Positions 35,312 through 44,451 are shown, counted from the stretch's first letter. The stretch is DNA of 64,000 nucleotides from Aquimarina sp. Aq78 (GCF_900299525.1 NZ_OMKA01000024.1:310001-374000), one strand, 5' to 3'. Notes: generated by a model from the sequence alone, not told the origin. Numbers and translations are program-made.

Positions 35312-35686
35312 ATGTCAAATTTTTTAGAACAATTCATCGAAGATATTAAATCTAATGTACCGGGCTATATTGCAGTTACTGTTACAGAAGTAAGTACAGG
35401 TGTATGCTATGCATCTAATTCTGATAAAAAAGATTTTGATCCTGAAACTGCTTCTGCTTATAATTTGGAAGTTGTAAAAGCTAAGAAAAATGCTATCGAG
35501 GCATTAGGTCTGAAATCGAAAATTCAAGATATCATAATTACTCTTGATGGTCAAATTCATATGATCGATGTTTCTGAAAACGGTGAATACTTTATTTATT
35601 TGGCTGTTGATTCTACAAAAGCAAATCTCGGAATGACACGTGCACTCTTGAAAAAATATAAGAAAGATGTGGTATCACAACTATAA
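35312..35686 (+). CDS. Roadblock/LC7-like domain protein (2)
   Basis: The 124-residue protein has the same strand-helix-strand layout: GYIAVTVTEVSTGVCYAS, a helical stretch (ASAYNLEVVKAKKNAIEAL), SKIQDIIITLDGQIHMIDV, and YFIYLAVDSTKANLGMTRAL. Similarity to Roadblock/LC7 is by fold pattern and context rather than strong motifs. It follows the first member by 41 bp and is probably cotranscribed; the two may form a heterodimer. A strong terminator follows. Confidence 0.72.
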   Translation: MSNFLEQFIEDIKSNVPGYIAVTVTEVSTGVCYASNSDKKDFDPETASAYNLEVVKAKKNAIEALGLKSKIQDIIITLDGQIHMIDVSENGEYFIYLAVDSTKANLGMTRALLKKYKKDVVSQL

Positions 35687-35724
35687 TTAAAAAGCTTTTT
35701 TATGTAAATAATATTACTTTTATA

Positions 35725-35757
35725 AAACCTCACAAGTTTAAACTTGTGAGGTTTTTT
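35725..35757. terminator. Bidirectional terminator, AACCTCACA type
   Basis: A perfect palindrome of 15-bp arms (AAACCTCACAAGTTT and its complement) followed by Ts. Its outer arm AACCTCACA recurs in the terminator at 55737. Confidence 0.88.
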
Positions 35758-35767
35758 TATGGTAATT

Positions 35768-36226
35768 TTATTCAATTGCTACAAAAATATCCACTTCGGC
35801 ATTTGTTGGGTTTACCGCATCTTCCCCGTATACTTCAAAATCAGTGGTGTATGTTCTATCCAGGTCTATTTCCCATATATTGACCCACTTGTCATAAATC
35901 ACACCTTTAGTAATATCTCCTTTGGCAGTAAATCTAGAATAGACGCTTCTTTCGATTTTTACACTGGTCATTCCCAGAGGGATATTATCTAAGTTTGCAA
36001 CTTTACATCCTATGATGGTAGTATATCCTTCGGTATGGTCACTTTCATAATCAGTGTACACAGCATAAATAGAATCTTCAAGTTTATTAGGGATCTTATG
36101 CATTGTACCTTCAGACATAAAAGTATTCCATAAATTAGGGATATCGTTTGCAAATTGTTCGTTTTTTTTAGTTGTACGTACCGAAATCCCAACGATCCAA
36201 AAAGGTTCAATTTTTGTTTTTATCAT
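35768..36226 (-). CDS. GyrI-like/AraC effector-binding domain protein
   Basis: The 152-residue stand-alone domain has the GyrI-like pattern: an initial strand KIEPFWIVGISVRTT, a helix with DIPNLWNTFMSEG, then SIYAVYTDYESDHTEGYTTIIGCKV and a C-terminal strand with the acidic FEVYGED-x-AEVDIFVAIE, where a Glu contacts ligands in this fold. It has no DNA-binding domain. The ligand is unknown. It has its own promoter element and converges on the Roadblock pair. Confidence 0.85.
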   Translation of the reverse strand: MIKTKIEPFWIVGISVRTTKKNEQFANDIPNLWNTFMSEGTMHKIPNKLEDSIYAVYTDYESDHTEGYTTIIGCKVANLDNIPLGMTSVKIERSVYSRFTAKGDITKGVIYDKWVNIWEIDLDRTYTTDFEVYGEDAVNPTNAEVDIFVAIE

Positions 36227-36256
36227 AATTTTTAATATTAGAAATTAATGGTATGA

Positions 36257-36264
36257 CAAAACTA
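36257..36264 (-). promoter_or_regulatory. Bacteroidetes -7 element for the GyrI-like gene
   Basis: Minus-strand TAGTTTTG matches TAnnTTTG, 30 nt before the ATG. Confidence 0.5.
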
Positions 36265-36312
36265 AATACAGGTAGTGACAAAGGTATGTCAGGAAGGGTT
36301 TGGGAATTTATA

Positions 36313-36702
36313 TTATTTTAATTCGAGCAAGTCCCATTTAGTGCCATATAAATCTTCAAAAACAACAACGGTTCCGTAGGGTTCTTCTCGTGGTTGTTCC
36401 AGAAATGAAACTCCTTTAGATTTCATGATATGATAATCTCTCCAAAAATCATCGGTATGAAGAAATAGAAAAACCCGTCCGCCTGTTTGATTTCCAATTG
36501 CTTTTTCCTGTTCGGGAGTGGCTGCTTGAGCCAGGAGAATGGTAGTTTCTGTTTGGTTATTAGGAGCAATGAGAACCCATCGTTTTTTGTCATCAAGTCT
36601 GGTGTCTTCTATAAGTTTGAAATTAAGCTTTTCTATATAAAATTGAATAGCTTCATCATAATCCTTTACAACCAGAGCAATAGCGCCTATTTTTCTTTTC
36701 AT
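36313..36702 (-). CDS. VOC-superfamily (glyoxalase/bleomycin resistance-like) protein
   Basis: The 129-residue protein has two beta-alpha-beta-beta-beta modules starting KIGAIALVVKDYDEAIQFY and, after ATPEQEKAIGNQTGGRVFLFL, the second module ending VFEDLYGTKWDLLELK. The final acidic residue is in the position of a metal ligand. VOC proteins range from glyoxalases to antibiotic-binding proteins; no substrate can be assigned. It lies 9 bp after coaD on the same strand and is probably cotranscribed with it. Confidence 0.88.
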   Translation of the reverse strand: MKRKIGAIALVVKDYDEAIQFYIEKLNFKLIEDTRLDDKKRWVLIAPNNQTETTILLAQAATPEQEKAIGNQTGGRVFLFLHTDDFWRDYHIMKSKGVSFLEQPREEPYGTVVVFEDLYGTKWDLLELK

Positions 36703-36711
36703 AGTAACGTG

Positions 36712-37167
36712 TTATTTTACACGAACTGTATCCGGGACTAATCCTGAAACATCTCCACCATTACGAATTACATCACGAACAATAGAAGAAGAGATATAAC
36801 TTTTACCAGAAGAGGTTAATAAAAACACTGTTTCGATATCCGACATTTTTCTGTTGGTATGTGCGATGGCTTTTTCGAACTCAAAATCACCTGGATTGCG
36901 AAGGCCTCTTAATATAAATTCGGCATTTTGTTGTTTGCAAAAATCAACAGTTAGCCCTTTGTAAGTCATTACTTTAATTTTAGGCTCATTCTTAAAAGCT
37001 TCTTCGATAAATTGCTTTCGTTCTTCAAGAGAAAACATATATTTCTTCTCAGAATTTACGCCTATGGCAAGGATAACTTCATCAAATAGGGTAAGACCTC
37101 TTTCGATAATGTCATAATGTCCTAATGTAATTGGGTCAAATGATCCAGGAAAAACAGCTCTTCTCAT
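36712..37167 (-). CDS. coaD: Phosphopantetheine adenylyltransferase CoaD
   Basis: CoaD transfers AMP to 4'-phosphopantetheine in coenzyme A synthesis. The 151-residue protein has FPGSFDPITLGHYDII with the T/HxGH-type nucleotidyl-transfer motif, ILRGLRNPGDFEFE and SGKSYISSSIVRDV. Typical length. It precedes the VOC gene, and ddl lies upstream on the same strand with a promoter element between them. Confidence 0.96.
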   Translation of the reverse strand: MRRAVFPGSFDPITLGHYDIIERGLTLFDEVILAIGVNSEKKYMFSLEERKQFIEEAFKNEPKIKVMTYKGLTVDFCKQQNAEFILRGLRNPGDFEFEKAIAHTNRKMSDIETVFLLTSSGKSYISSSIVRDVIRNGGDVSGLVPDTVRVK

Positions 37168-37192
37168 TGGTGATTATTAATTATTGTATTTA

Positions 37193-37200
37193 CAAAGATA
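37193..37200 (-). promoter_or_regulatory. Bacteroidetes -7 element for coaD
   Basis: Minus-strand TATCTTTG matches TAnnTTTG, 25 nt before the coaD ATG. Confidence 0.5.
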
Positions 37201-37230
37201 ATTCAAATTATAAATTTATAGATTGAACTT

Positions 37231-38214
37231 CTATTTTTGTAAACGTATACAAGATTCTATAGCGTTAGAAAATAATTCTTTTAAGCTAATCCCAGCTTTT
37301 TCTGCTTGTTGAGGTAAGATACTAGCTTCACTTAATCCGGGATTAGTGTTTATTTCTACAAAATATGGCTCTCCGTGATGGAAAATATATTCGCTTCTTG
37401 AAAACCCTTTCATTTTTAAAATCTGATATACTTTTAAAGCCAGATTTTTGACTTTTTGAGTATCCTCATCAGATAAACGAGCTGGAGTGATTTCTTCAGA
37501 CTTCCCCATGTATTTAGCTTCGTAGTCAAAAAACTCATTTTCGGATACAATTTCTGTTATTGGTAATACTGTATCTTTTCCATTATGTTGGATAACTCCT
37601 ACAGATACTTCGGTCCCGCTTAAAAAAGATTCAATAATAATCTCATCATCTTCTTTGTAAGCCACTTCTATTGCGGGTAAAAGATCTTCTATAGTTTTAA
37701 CTTTAGAAACTCCATAGCTACTACCAGCTTTATTTGCTTTTACAAAGCAGGGTAATCCTACTGTATTCACAATGGTTTTGCTATCTATAGCATCGCCTTT
37801 ATTTAAAAAATAGTTGGTGGCAGTAGGGATCCCATAAGGTTTTAAAGTACTAATACAATCTCGTTTATTAAAAGTAAGTGCTGCAGGGTAAAAATCACAA
37901 GCTGTTTGAGGAATCTCGATCAATTCAAAATATGCCTGTAGCAAACCATCTTCACCAGGAGTACCATGCACAGTATTAAAAGCTGCATCAAAAGTGATTT
38001 TAGTGCTTTCTAATGTTAATGAAAAATCGTTTTTATCAATACCATACTTCTGGTCGTTATCATCCACATAATACCAGCCGCCTTTAGTAATATGAACACG
38101 AAATGGAACATATAAATCTCTATCCAGATATTTATATACTACATTTCCACTTTGAATCGAGATTTCAAACTCGCTAGAATATCCTCCCATTAAAATGGCA
38201 ATGTTTTTCTTCAT
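37231..38214 (-). CDS. ddl: D-alanine--D-alanine ligase
   Basis: Ddl makes D-Ala-D-Ala for peptidoglycan. The 327-residue ATP-grasp enzyme has MGGYSSEFEISIQSG, HGTPGEDG, LPCFVKANKAGSSYGVSKV (ATP-grasp loop) and FVEINTNPGLSEASILPQQ with metal-binding Glu/Asn. The Glu in the EFEIS segment is the usual D-Ala1 contact. It is divergent from the PASTA-rluD pair. Confidence 0.96.
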   Translation of the reverse strand: MKKNIAILMGGYSSEFEISIQSGNVVYKYLDRDLYVPFRVHITKGGWYYVDDNDQKYGIDKNDFSLTLESTKITFDAAFNTVHGTPGEDGLLQAYFELIEIPQTACDFYPAALTFNKRDCISTLKPYGIPTATNYFLNKGDAIDSKTIVNTVGLPCFVKANKAGSSYGVSKVKTIEDLLPAIEVAYKEDDEIIIESFLSGTEVSVGVIQHNGKDTVLPITEIVSENEFFDYEAKYMGKSEEITPARLSDEDTQKVKNLALKVYQILKMKGFSRSEYIFHHGEPYFVEINTNPGLSEASILPQQAEKAGISLKELFSNAIESCIRLQK

Positions 38215-38231
38215 AAAGTGACTTTTGAAAA

Positions 38232-38239
38232 CAAAAATA
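38232..38239 (-). promoter_or_regulatory. Bacteroidetes -7 element for ddl
   Basis: Minus-strand TATTTTTG matches TAnnTTTG, 17 nt before the ddl ATG. Confidence 0.5.
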
Positions 38240-38412
38240 TCATTTATCTTATAAGAAAAGCTTAAAACTTTCCGTTTTTATATATTTGTCCAAATTATGA
38301 AATAAGCGATTACAATAAAGTTAATACTAATAATTAGAAAGATTATTGGTAAATTTTGTTTACATAATCAAGAAGGTTATGTTTGACTATAATAATAACA
38401 GGTATAAAACAG

Positions 38413-39009
38413 ATGAGTGTATTTATAAATTTCTTCAGAGATCTATTCAAATTTATTTATAGTAAAATATTTTTGATACAATTGGTTATAGCGGTAGCAA
38501 TGCTTGCTATCTTATCTTATGTTGCACTAGAATGGTTAGAAAGTACAACAAATCATCATCAACGTATTGTAGTACCCAGCTTAAGTAAAAAGACATTGGA
38601 TGAGGTGGGGAAGGTACTAGAAGAAAAAGAGCTGAGATATGAAGTTCAGGATTCTGCAAACTTTAACCCTGATTATCCAAGGTATTCTGTATTAGAACAG
38701 AACCCTGTTGCTGGTAGTGAGGTAAAAGAAAATCGTAAAATATATGTAACCTTAAATCCATCGGGTTACCGTAAAATAGAAGTTCCTAATGTAGTGCAGA
38801 GAACCAGAAGACAGGCAGAACCAAAATTGGTTGCTCTTGGATTTAAAATAGGTTCTGTTACATATCAGCCCAATATCGCAAGAGATATGGTGTTAGAATT
38901 AAGACATAATGGTAAACGATTAAAACCAGGAACAAAATTAATGAAAACTTCTGTTATAGATTTGGTTCTGGGGAATGGAGAAGGAGGAACGATAAACTTA
39001 TCTAATTGA
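38413..39009 (+). CDS. Membrane-anchored PASTA domain protein
   Basis: The 198-residue protein has a membrane helix (about 19-41, LVIAVAMLAILSYVAL) and two extracytoplasmic PASTA repeats (RIVVPSLSKKTLDEVGKVL and RKIEVPNVVQRTRRQAEPKL). PASTA domains sense peptidoglycan or penicillin-like ligands in Ser/Thr kinases and PBPs; here there is no kinase or transpeptidase domain. A non-ATG start at 38383 is possible, but the ATG gives the expected membrane anchor. It overlaps rluD by 4 bp and lies opposite ddl, a cell-wall context. Confidence 0.9.
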   Translation: MSVFINFFRDLFKFIYSKIFLIQLVIAVAMLAILSYVALEWLESTTNHHQRIVVPSLSKKTLDEVGKVLEEKELRYEVQDSANFNPDYPRYSVLEQNPVAGSEVKENRKIYVTLNPSGYRKIEVPNVVQRTRRQAEPKLVALGFKIGSVTYQPNIARDMVLELRHNGKRLKPGTKLMKTSVIDLVLGNGEGGTINLSN

Positions 39010-40061
39010 TTTTGAAAGAAAACGAAGATACAGGAGATTATGATGCTAATGAGGGCGACCTCTATGAACATCATCGTTTTGTGGCCGGAGCTGGCCAGGT
39101 ACCCTTAAGGGTGGATAAGTTTTTAATGAATTTTGTAGAGAATGCAACCCGTAATAAAATACAACAGGCTGCAAAAAATGGAAGCGTTTTTGTAAATGAT
39201 ATTCCGGTAAAATCAAATCATAAGGTAAAACCAAATGATATTGTACGGGTATTGTTCTCTCATCCTCCTTATGAAAACTTACTAACTCCAGAGAACATTC
39301 CTTTAGATATTGTATATGAAGATGATGTATTACTAGTTGTTAATAAACCAGCAGGGATGGTGGTACATCCTGGCCATGGTAACTATTCGGGAACCTTAAT
39401 TAATGCTCTGATTTATCATTTTGATAACCTTCCAAATAATAGTAGTGATCGACCAGGATTAGTACATCGCATTGATAAGGATACCAGTGGACTGTTAGTG
39501 ATTGCCAAAACGGAAGAAGCAATGACTCATCTGGCAAAACAATTTTTTGATAAAACCAGTCAACGTGAATATGTAGCAATTGTATGGGGGAATGTGGATG
39601 AGGATGAAGGAACAATAGAAGGTAATATAGGACGACATCCTAAAAACAGACTACAAAACACTGTTTTTGAAGGTGATGAAGCCGATAAAGGAAAGCCAGC
39701 AATCACACATTATAAAGTTATAGAGCGACTAGGATATGTTACCTTGGTTTCTTGCAGATTAGAAACCGGAAGAACGCATCAGATTCGGGTACATATGAAA
39801 TATATTGGTCATACTTTATTTAATGACGAACGCTATGGCGGAGAGAAAATATTAAAAGGAACTACGTTTACCAAATACAAGCAATTTGTAGAAAACTGCT
39901 TTAAAATTTTACCTCGACAAGCTTTACATGCCAGAACCCTCGGTTTTGAGCATCCTGTGACTAAAGAGCATATGCATTTTGAAACTCAAATCCCAGAAGA
40001 TATACAACAATGTATAGAACGTTGGAGAAAATATGCTAAAAATCAATTGTCAGAAGAATAA
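39006..40061 (+). CDS. rluD: Ribosomal large-subunit pseudouridine synthase, RluD family (TTG start)
   Basis: The 351-residue enzyme has an acidic N-terminus, an S4 RNA-binding domain (about 35-90) and the catalytic core with the Asp in LVHRIDKDTSGLLVIAKT; HQIRVHMKYIGHTLFND and QALHARTLGFEHP are typical RluA-family motifs. Isomerisation of uridines in 23S rRNA helix 69 is known for RluD; the exact target of this member is inferred. The only usable start is TTG at 39006, which overlaps the PASTA stop in TTGA; no ATG lies before the S4 domain. Confidence 0.92.
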   Translation: MILKENEDTGDYDANEGDLYEHHRFVAGAGQVPLRVDKFLMNFVENATRNKIQQAAKNGSVFVNDIPVKSNHKVKPNDIVRVLFSHPPYENLLTPENIPLDIVYEDDVLLVVNKPAGMVVHPGHGNYSGTLINALIYHFDNLPNNSSDRPGLVHRIDKDTSGLLVIAKTEEAMTHLAKQFFDKTSQREYVAIVWGNVDEDEGTIEGNIGRHPKNRLQNTVFEGDEADKGKPAITHYKVIERLGYVTLVSCRLETGRTHQIRVHMKYIGHTLFNDERYGGEKILKGTTFTKYKQFVENCFKILPRQALHARTLGFEHPVTKEHMHFETQIPEDIQQCIERWRKYAKNQLSEE

Positions 40062-40073
40062 AGGTTTAATACC

Positions 40074-40081
40074 TAAATTTG
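40074..40081 (+). promoter_or_regulatory. Bacteroidetes -7 element for the AraC gene
   Basis: TAAATTTG matches TAnnTTTG, 43 nt before the ATG at 40125. Confidence 0.45.
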
Positions 40082-40124
40082 AGATATATTCAAATAGAAA
40101 TTTAGCTTTTAAAATACCGAATTA

Positions 40125-41216
40125 ATGGAAATTTCTTTTTTAGAAATCTTTATTCTTATAGGAGTTATTCATGGTTTTGTCTTGGGAGTAATAGTTCTGT
40201 TTTCTAGGTTTTTTAAAAATGAAGACAACACATATTTAGCATACACCCTAATTATATTATCTGTTATAGGTTTAAATAATTGGTTTTGGGATTTGGGAAA
40301 AAACCCAGTGTTGATTTCAATATTGGATCTGTTTTTATGGCAATTCTTATATCCAGTTACGTTATTTGTATTTTTTATAAAAAAAATAAAGCACCCTCTG
40401 GCAAAAAGAAATACAACTTTTTTTCTATATACTCCCTTTTTTATCTTAAGTGCACTTAATTGCATTATATCTTTAGATACGATTTTTGGCCTCTATGAAA
40501 TCACAATACCTAATAAAGAAGAAATCATTTTTTTCTTTTATAAAACGGTAAGCATATTATCTGTTGTTTTTCCAATTGTTTTTATGGTTATATCGTTTAG
40601 ATATTTGTTCTATTCAAACACAGAATTTAGTATAAAATGGGTGAAGAGAATTTGGATTTTTGTTTCCCTTTTAGAAATTTATGGTGTTGTTTTAGAAGTG
40701 TATAGGTTTATGTATGATTATAAAATGCCATTAACTTATTTATGGGTAGGGGTTTCTGTTTTTATGTACTGGCTTATTTATAAAGGACTTTATCAGTTTA
40801 AACTATCTAATGATCAGTATGAGATTAGAAATCACCTAAAACGATCTAAAATCAATAAAAAAGTACCTAAAGACGAAGTTAATCCTTATTTACAAGAATT
40901 GCTGGTATTGATAGAACGTGAAAATATCCATCATAACCCAGATATTAACCGCGATAGTGTAGCTCAAAAACTTGGAATAAGTAGCGGATATCTTTCAGAA
41001 CAAATCAAAAAATCAAGTAATAAAAATTTTTCAGAATTTATAAATAGTTACCGGGTAAAAGATATACAACAAATGATTCTGGATCCAGAGTTTGATAAAT
41101 ATAGTATTCTAGCTATTGGTTTGGAAGCAGGGTTTAATTCTAAAACCACTTTTTATACTGCTTTTAAAAAGGAAACAGGATTATCCCCCAACGAGTTTAA
41201 AAAACAAAATCAATAG
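40125..41216 (+). CDS. AraC-type transcriptional regulator with seven-helix membrane N-terminus
   Basis: The 363-residue protein has about seven hydrophobic helices in residues 5-225 and a C-terminal AraC DNA-binding domain (about 265-362) with VAQKLGISSGYLSEQIKKSS, FINSYRVKDIQQMI and the second helix-turn-helix AIGLEAGFNSKTTFYTAFKK ending ETGLSPNEF. The membrane region plausibly senses a ligand in the membrane. The amidohydrolase gene starts 90 bp downstream with its own promoter element, so it is the obvious candidate target. This is inference from position. Confidence 0.9.
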   Translation: MEISFLEIFILIGVIHGFVLGVIVLFSRFFKNEDNTYLAYTLIILSVIGLNNWFWDLGKNPVLISILDLFLWQFLYPVTLFVFFIKKIKHPLAKRNTTFFLYTPFFILSALNCIISLDTIFGLYEITIPNKEEIIFFFYKTVSILSVVFPIVFMVISFRYLFYSNTEFSIKWVKRIWIFVSLLEIYGVVLEVYRFMYDYKMPLTYLWVGVSVFMYWLIYKGLYQFKLSNDQYEIRNHLKRSKINKKVPKDEVNPYLQELLVLIERENIHHNPDINRDSVAQKLGISSGYLSEQIKKSSNKNFSEFINSYRVKDIQQMILDPEFDKYSILAIGLEAGFNSKTTFYTAFKKETGLSPNEFKKQNQ

Positions 41217-41270
41217 GTTCGGATTTCTCATATTCTGACAATATAGAACATTAAAAATATACCATCTAGA

Positions 41271-41278
41271 TAGGTTTG
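41271..41278 (+). promoter_or_regulatory. Bacteroidetes -7 element for the amidohydrolase gene
   Basis: TAGGTTTG matches TAnnTTTG, 28 nt before the ATG. Confidence 0.5.
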
Positions 41279-41306
41279 CAACATATAAATTAAAACAAAA
41301 ATAGAT

Positions 41307-42647
41307 ATGTGTAAATCAAGTCATAAAATATTTTCTTTATTATGTTGCTTTTACTTTGTTATTGCTGGCAAAGCCCAAACAGAAACGATCTCTTTTGAGA
41401 ATGTAAATGTAATTCCAATGCATAAAGAGATTGTATTACTCAACCAAAGAGTGATTATTGCAGATGGGAAAATAGCTATAATCGAACCAGCTTCTCAAAA
41501 AGCTTCAAAAAAAATCAATATAACCATTAATGCTAAAGGTAAATATTTGATTCCTGGTTTAGCAGAAATGCATTATCACCTGGAAAATAATGCAAAAAAT
41601 GAGTTTAAGCTTTTAATAGCTAATGGGGTTACAACTGCTAGAAATATGGCAGAGTATGAAGGGCAAGATCAAACTGCTATTCGTAAAAAAGCAAATAGAG
41701 ATGAAATATTAGCACCTTACTATGTCACTACTGGACCTTATTTAAAAGCTAACCATTTGCAAACCATTGATGATGTAATTAGGATAGTGAAAAAACATCA
41801 TGAAAAAGGGTATGATTTTTTAAAAATCGCAGATAATTTTCCTAAAGAAATATATCTGAAATTATTAGAAGAGACTTATAAATATAATATCCCTGTTATT
41901 GGTCATGGTCAAAGAAAACTACCATTAGAATATTCTCTTAGAATGAAATCTATTGCTCATATAGAAGAATTTATGAATATATTTAATACAGCACAAAAAG
42001 CTGATCCTGCGTATCTAAGAGAAGCAGCTGTTCAAATCAAAACAAGTGGGGTATATGTGTCCCCCACTTTGGGCGTTTTTGAAATGATTAGTCGATATGC
42101 AGATGATAAAAGATTTGAAATACTTAAAAAAAGCAATGAATTAAAATATCTTCCAAAGTCATATGCTGCATATTGTACTTCTGATAGTATACATTATCGA
42201 ACCAATACTTGGTTTACCGCACCAGAATCTCTTATTCGCCTCAATAAAGAATTACAATGGCAGAAGGAATTCACAAAAATATTAAACGATGAAGAGGTGT
42301 TTTTGCTCGCCGGAAGTGATACTTACGGCCTTTTTTTACCTGGATTTTCATTGCATAGAGAATTAGAATTAATCTGTAGTGCCGGACTTTCGCCTTATGA
42401 AACCTTAAAAACAGCGACAGTGAACCCTGCTCGATATTTGAATCGAATTGCTGTAAGTGGTACAATTACCGAAGGTAAATTAGCAGATTTGGTATTACTT
42501 AATAAAAACCCATTCGAAGATATTCGAAATACAAGAGCTATTGAAGGTGTGATGATTAAAGGGAAATGGTTGATGAAAAATGAATTAAATATGATGCTGA
42601 AAGAAGTAGAAGATGAGTATATATCTGAAAAGAAAAAAGAAAAGTAA
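41307..42647 (+). CDS. Secreted amidohydrolase-family metal enzyme
   Basis: A signal peptide (residues 1-23, ending GKAQ) precedes an amidohydrolase with the beta-sandwich start (NVNVIPMHKEIVLLNQRVII), LIPGLAEMHYHLE holding the HxH metal pair, GHGQRK and SIAHIEEF with further His, and AGSDTYG with the catalytic Asp; the end SGTITEGKLADLVLLNKNPF is the usual C-terminal sandwich. It groups with imidazolonepropionase/prolidase-like secreted enzymes. The substrate is not known. It follows the membrane AraC regulator. Confidence 0.88.
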   Translation: MCKSSHKIFSLLCCFYFVIAGKAQTETISFENVNVIPMHKEIVLLNQRVIIADGKIAIIEPASQKASKKINITINAKGKYLIPGLAEMHYHLENNAKNEFKLLIANGVTTARNMAEYEGQDQTAIRKKANRDEILAPYYVTTGPYLKANHLQTIDDVIRIVKKHHEKGYDFLKIADNFPKEIYLKLLEETYKYNIPVIGHGQRKLPLEYSLRMKSIAHIEEFMNIFNTAQKADPAYLREAAVQIKTSGVYVSPTLGVFEMISRYADDKRFEILKKSNELKYLPKSYAAYCTSDSIHYRTNTWFTAPESLIRLNKELQWQKEFTKILNDEEVFLLAGSDTYGLFLPGFSLHRELELICSAGLSPYETLKTATVNPARYLNRIAVSGTITEGKLADLVLLNKNPFEDIRNTRAIEGVMIKGKWLMKNELNMMLKEVEDEYISEKKKEK

Positions 42648-42781
42648 CTCCTTGTATTTTAATTAATAAATAATGGCTAATACAGCTATTTTGTTCATTA
42701 TCATCATGTTTAGAGAGTATTAAATAAAGGTTATTAAAAACTTTATTTTAAAATAAATATGGATTACTGATCAAATAATAG

Positions 42782-42789
42782 TACCTTTG
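42782..42789 (+). promoter_or_regulatory. Bacteroidetes -7 element for the cold-shock gene
   Basis: TACCTTTG matches TAnnTTTG, 17 nt before the ATG. The leader is much shorter than the long regulated leader of E. coli cspA. Confidence 0.5.
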
Positions 42790-42806
42790 CGTTTTAATAA
42801 ATTATA

Positions 42807-42998
42807 ATGAACAAAGGAACAGTAAAATTTTTTAATGACTCCAAAGGATTTGGATTCATAACAGAAGAAGGATCAAACAAAGATCATTTTGTACACATTT
42901 CAGGTTTAATCGACGAAGTGCGTGAAGGTGATGAAGTAGAATTTGATCTACAAGAAGGTAAAAAAGGATTGAACGCGGTAAACGTGAAAGTATTATAA
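42807..42998 (+). CDS. Cold-shock domain protein, CspA family
   Basis: The 63-residue protein is one cold-shock domain: GTVKFFNDSKGFGFITEEG contains RNP1 and HFVHIS is RNP2. It is an RNA chaperone or a single-stranded nucleic-acid binder. The usual length is 63-70 residues. The gene is alone, with promoter element and terminator. Confidence 0.96.
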   Translation: MNKGTVKFFNDSKGFGFITEEGSNKDHFVHISGLIDEVREGDEVEFDLQEGKKGLNAVNVKVL

Positions 42999-43021
42999 TA
43001 TACATTTGACTTTTTTAAAAC

Positions 43022-43049
43022 ACAAGCCTGTCGATTAGACAGGCTTTTT
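43022..43049. terminator. Terminator after the cold-shock gene
   Basis: AAGCCTGTC / GACAGGCTT with loop GATTA and a T-run on the plus strand. Confidence 0.88.
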
Positions 43050-43074
43050 CTATTTTAAAACTTAATGTGATCGA

Positions 43075-44451
43075 TCAATAAAATCTTTTAATAGCTTTTA
43101 AAACCTTATCAGCACGTCCTAACCTTAGTTTTTTTATGTACCTATAGGATCGGTTTAAGATATTCTGTACCTCCGCATTTTTTTTATATTGCTTCCTGAT
43201 ATGATACAGATCCAGGGCTACCTGTAGATCATTGGGAGAAAAAGAAACTCCTGTATATTGTTGTAAAAGTTGTAAGTAGGTAAAACCAAACTCTTGTGTG
43301 GGTTCTATCATAGTACCTTCACCAAAATCATTCCAGGTAATGATTTGAATAAAGTCTGAAAGTTCATGATGCGTATAATTAAGAGTTTCTGCAAAAGTAT
43401 GACCAGAATTAAGGTCAATACTCCAATCATTACTACCATCAGACCATCCACCTTCTGTATAAAAACTACTAAAACCGGGATAAGAAGATCCCACGGTTAT
43501 TGCATTAGATGCTTGGTAAGTATCATAATAATTTTGATGAGCGAGTAAATGATCTTTATCTACCCATAAAAACTCTCCAGAAGCATTCACTCCAACACGA
43601 TCACTTGCTGCCCATAATGTTAAAAAGCTAGGCTGATTTTCTGTAGGTAATACATCAAATACCTGATTCCATTCGGTTTCTGTGGTTATATGATGAGGAC
43701 CAAATACAAATAACATATTTTTACCATTATATTGCATGTATTCGGGGCTAGAGAAATAGGTGTCATTAATGTATGTAAAATCCTCTTGCGCTGCCTCTAT
43801 GATACCTGTGGTAAGAGATTGCTCTGTGGCTTGGGCAGCTACACGATCCTCATACATAATTGAAAATTCAAGCCCCAAATCCTCTAGGACGTTAATAAAG
43901 GTTTCTGTTGATTTTTTTATTAATCCATAATCGTGTAAATTTCTACTGCCATACCAGTCAAAAATTACTCCATCAATTCCAGAGAGTTTCATCATTAAAA
44001 AATGATATTCATGCAAATCGGGATCACTAGAAGAATATGGGCCGATTAGAGGATAATAGTACGAAGCGATTTGTCGTTTACCATTTTCGTCCTTGATTTC
44101 AGGGTCTTGATTACTCATTGTCCAATGCTGGCCCCAGTATCCATCAAAATCTTTATTCTGAAACCAGGGCAAATAGTGTACATATACTTTTTTTGGATTT
44201 TCTTTAACGACATCCATACCAGAGATATCAACGATATACCCTTCTTTTTCAAGTTTTATAAACTCTATTTCTTCTTCCAGAACTTTTAATAATTCGGCGT
44301 CAGTGTATGTTGTGTCTTGAACAACTTCTGCTGCAGATTGTTCTTCAACCTGTTGTTGTTCAATTGAAATAATATCTTCTTTTTCACAAGAATAAAAGAA
44401 AATAATAAAAAGAAAAATGAAAAAAATAAAAGTACTCGAAGATCGTAACAT
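43075..44451 (-). CDS. GH71/GH99-like glycoside hydrolase lipoprotein
   Basis: The 458-residue protein has a lipobox FFYSC (Cys22 followed by EKED, consistent with surface export), a Gln/Glu-rich linker, then a barrel beginning VYVHYLPWFQNK, with DLHEYHFLMMKLSGIDGVIFDW and FSIMYEDR. These segments are characteristic of the GH71/GH99-like group, which includes endo-alpha-mannosidase-type and alpha-1,3-glucanase-type enzymes. A helical C-terminus follows (LQVALDLYHIRKQYKKN). Substrate is unknown and no SusC/D pair is adjacent. Confidence 0.85.
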   Translation of the reverse strand: MLRSSSTFIFFIFLFIIFFYSCEKEDIISIEQQQVEEQSAAEVVQDTTYTDAELLKVLEEEIEFIKLEKEGYIVDISGMDVVKENPKKVYVHYLPWFQNKDFDGYWGQHWTMSNQDPEIKDENGKRQIASYYYPLIGPYSSSDPDLHEYHFLMMKLSGIDGVIFDWYGSRNLHDYGLIKKSTETFINVLEDLGLEFSIMYEDRVAAQATEQSLTTGIIEAAQEDFTYINDTYFSSPEYMQYNGKNMLFVFGPHHITTETEWNQVFDVLPTENQPSFLTLWAASDRVGVNASGEFLWVDKDHLLAHQNYYDTYQASNAITVGSSYPGFSSFYTEGGWSDGSNDWSIDLNSGHTFAETLNYTHHELSDFIQIITWNDFGEGTMIEPTQEFGFTYLQLLQQYTGVSFSPNDLQVALDLYHIRKQYKKNAEVQNILNRSYRYIKKLRLGRADKVLKAIKRFY

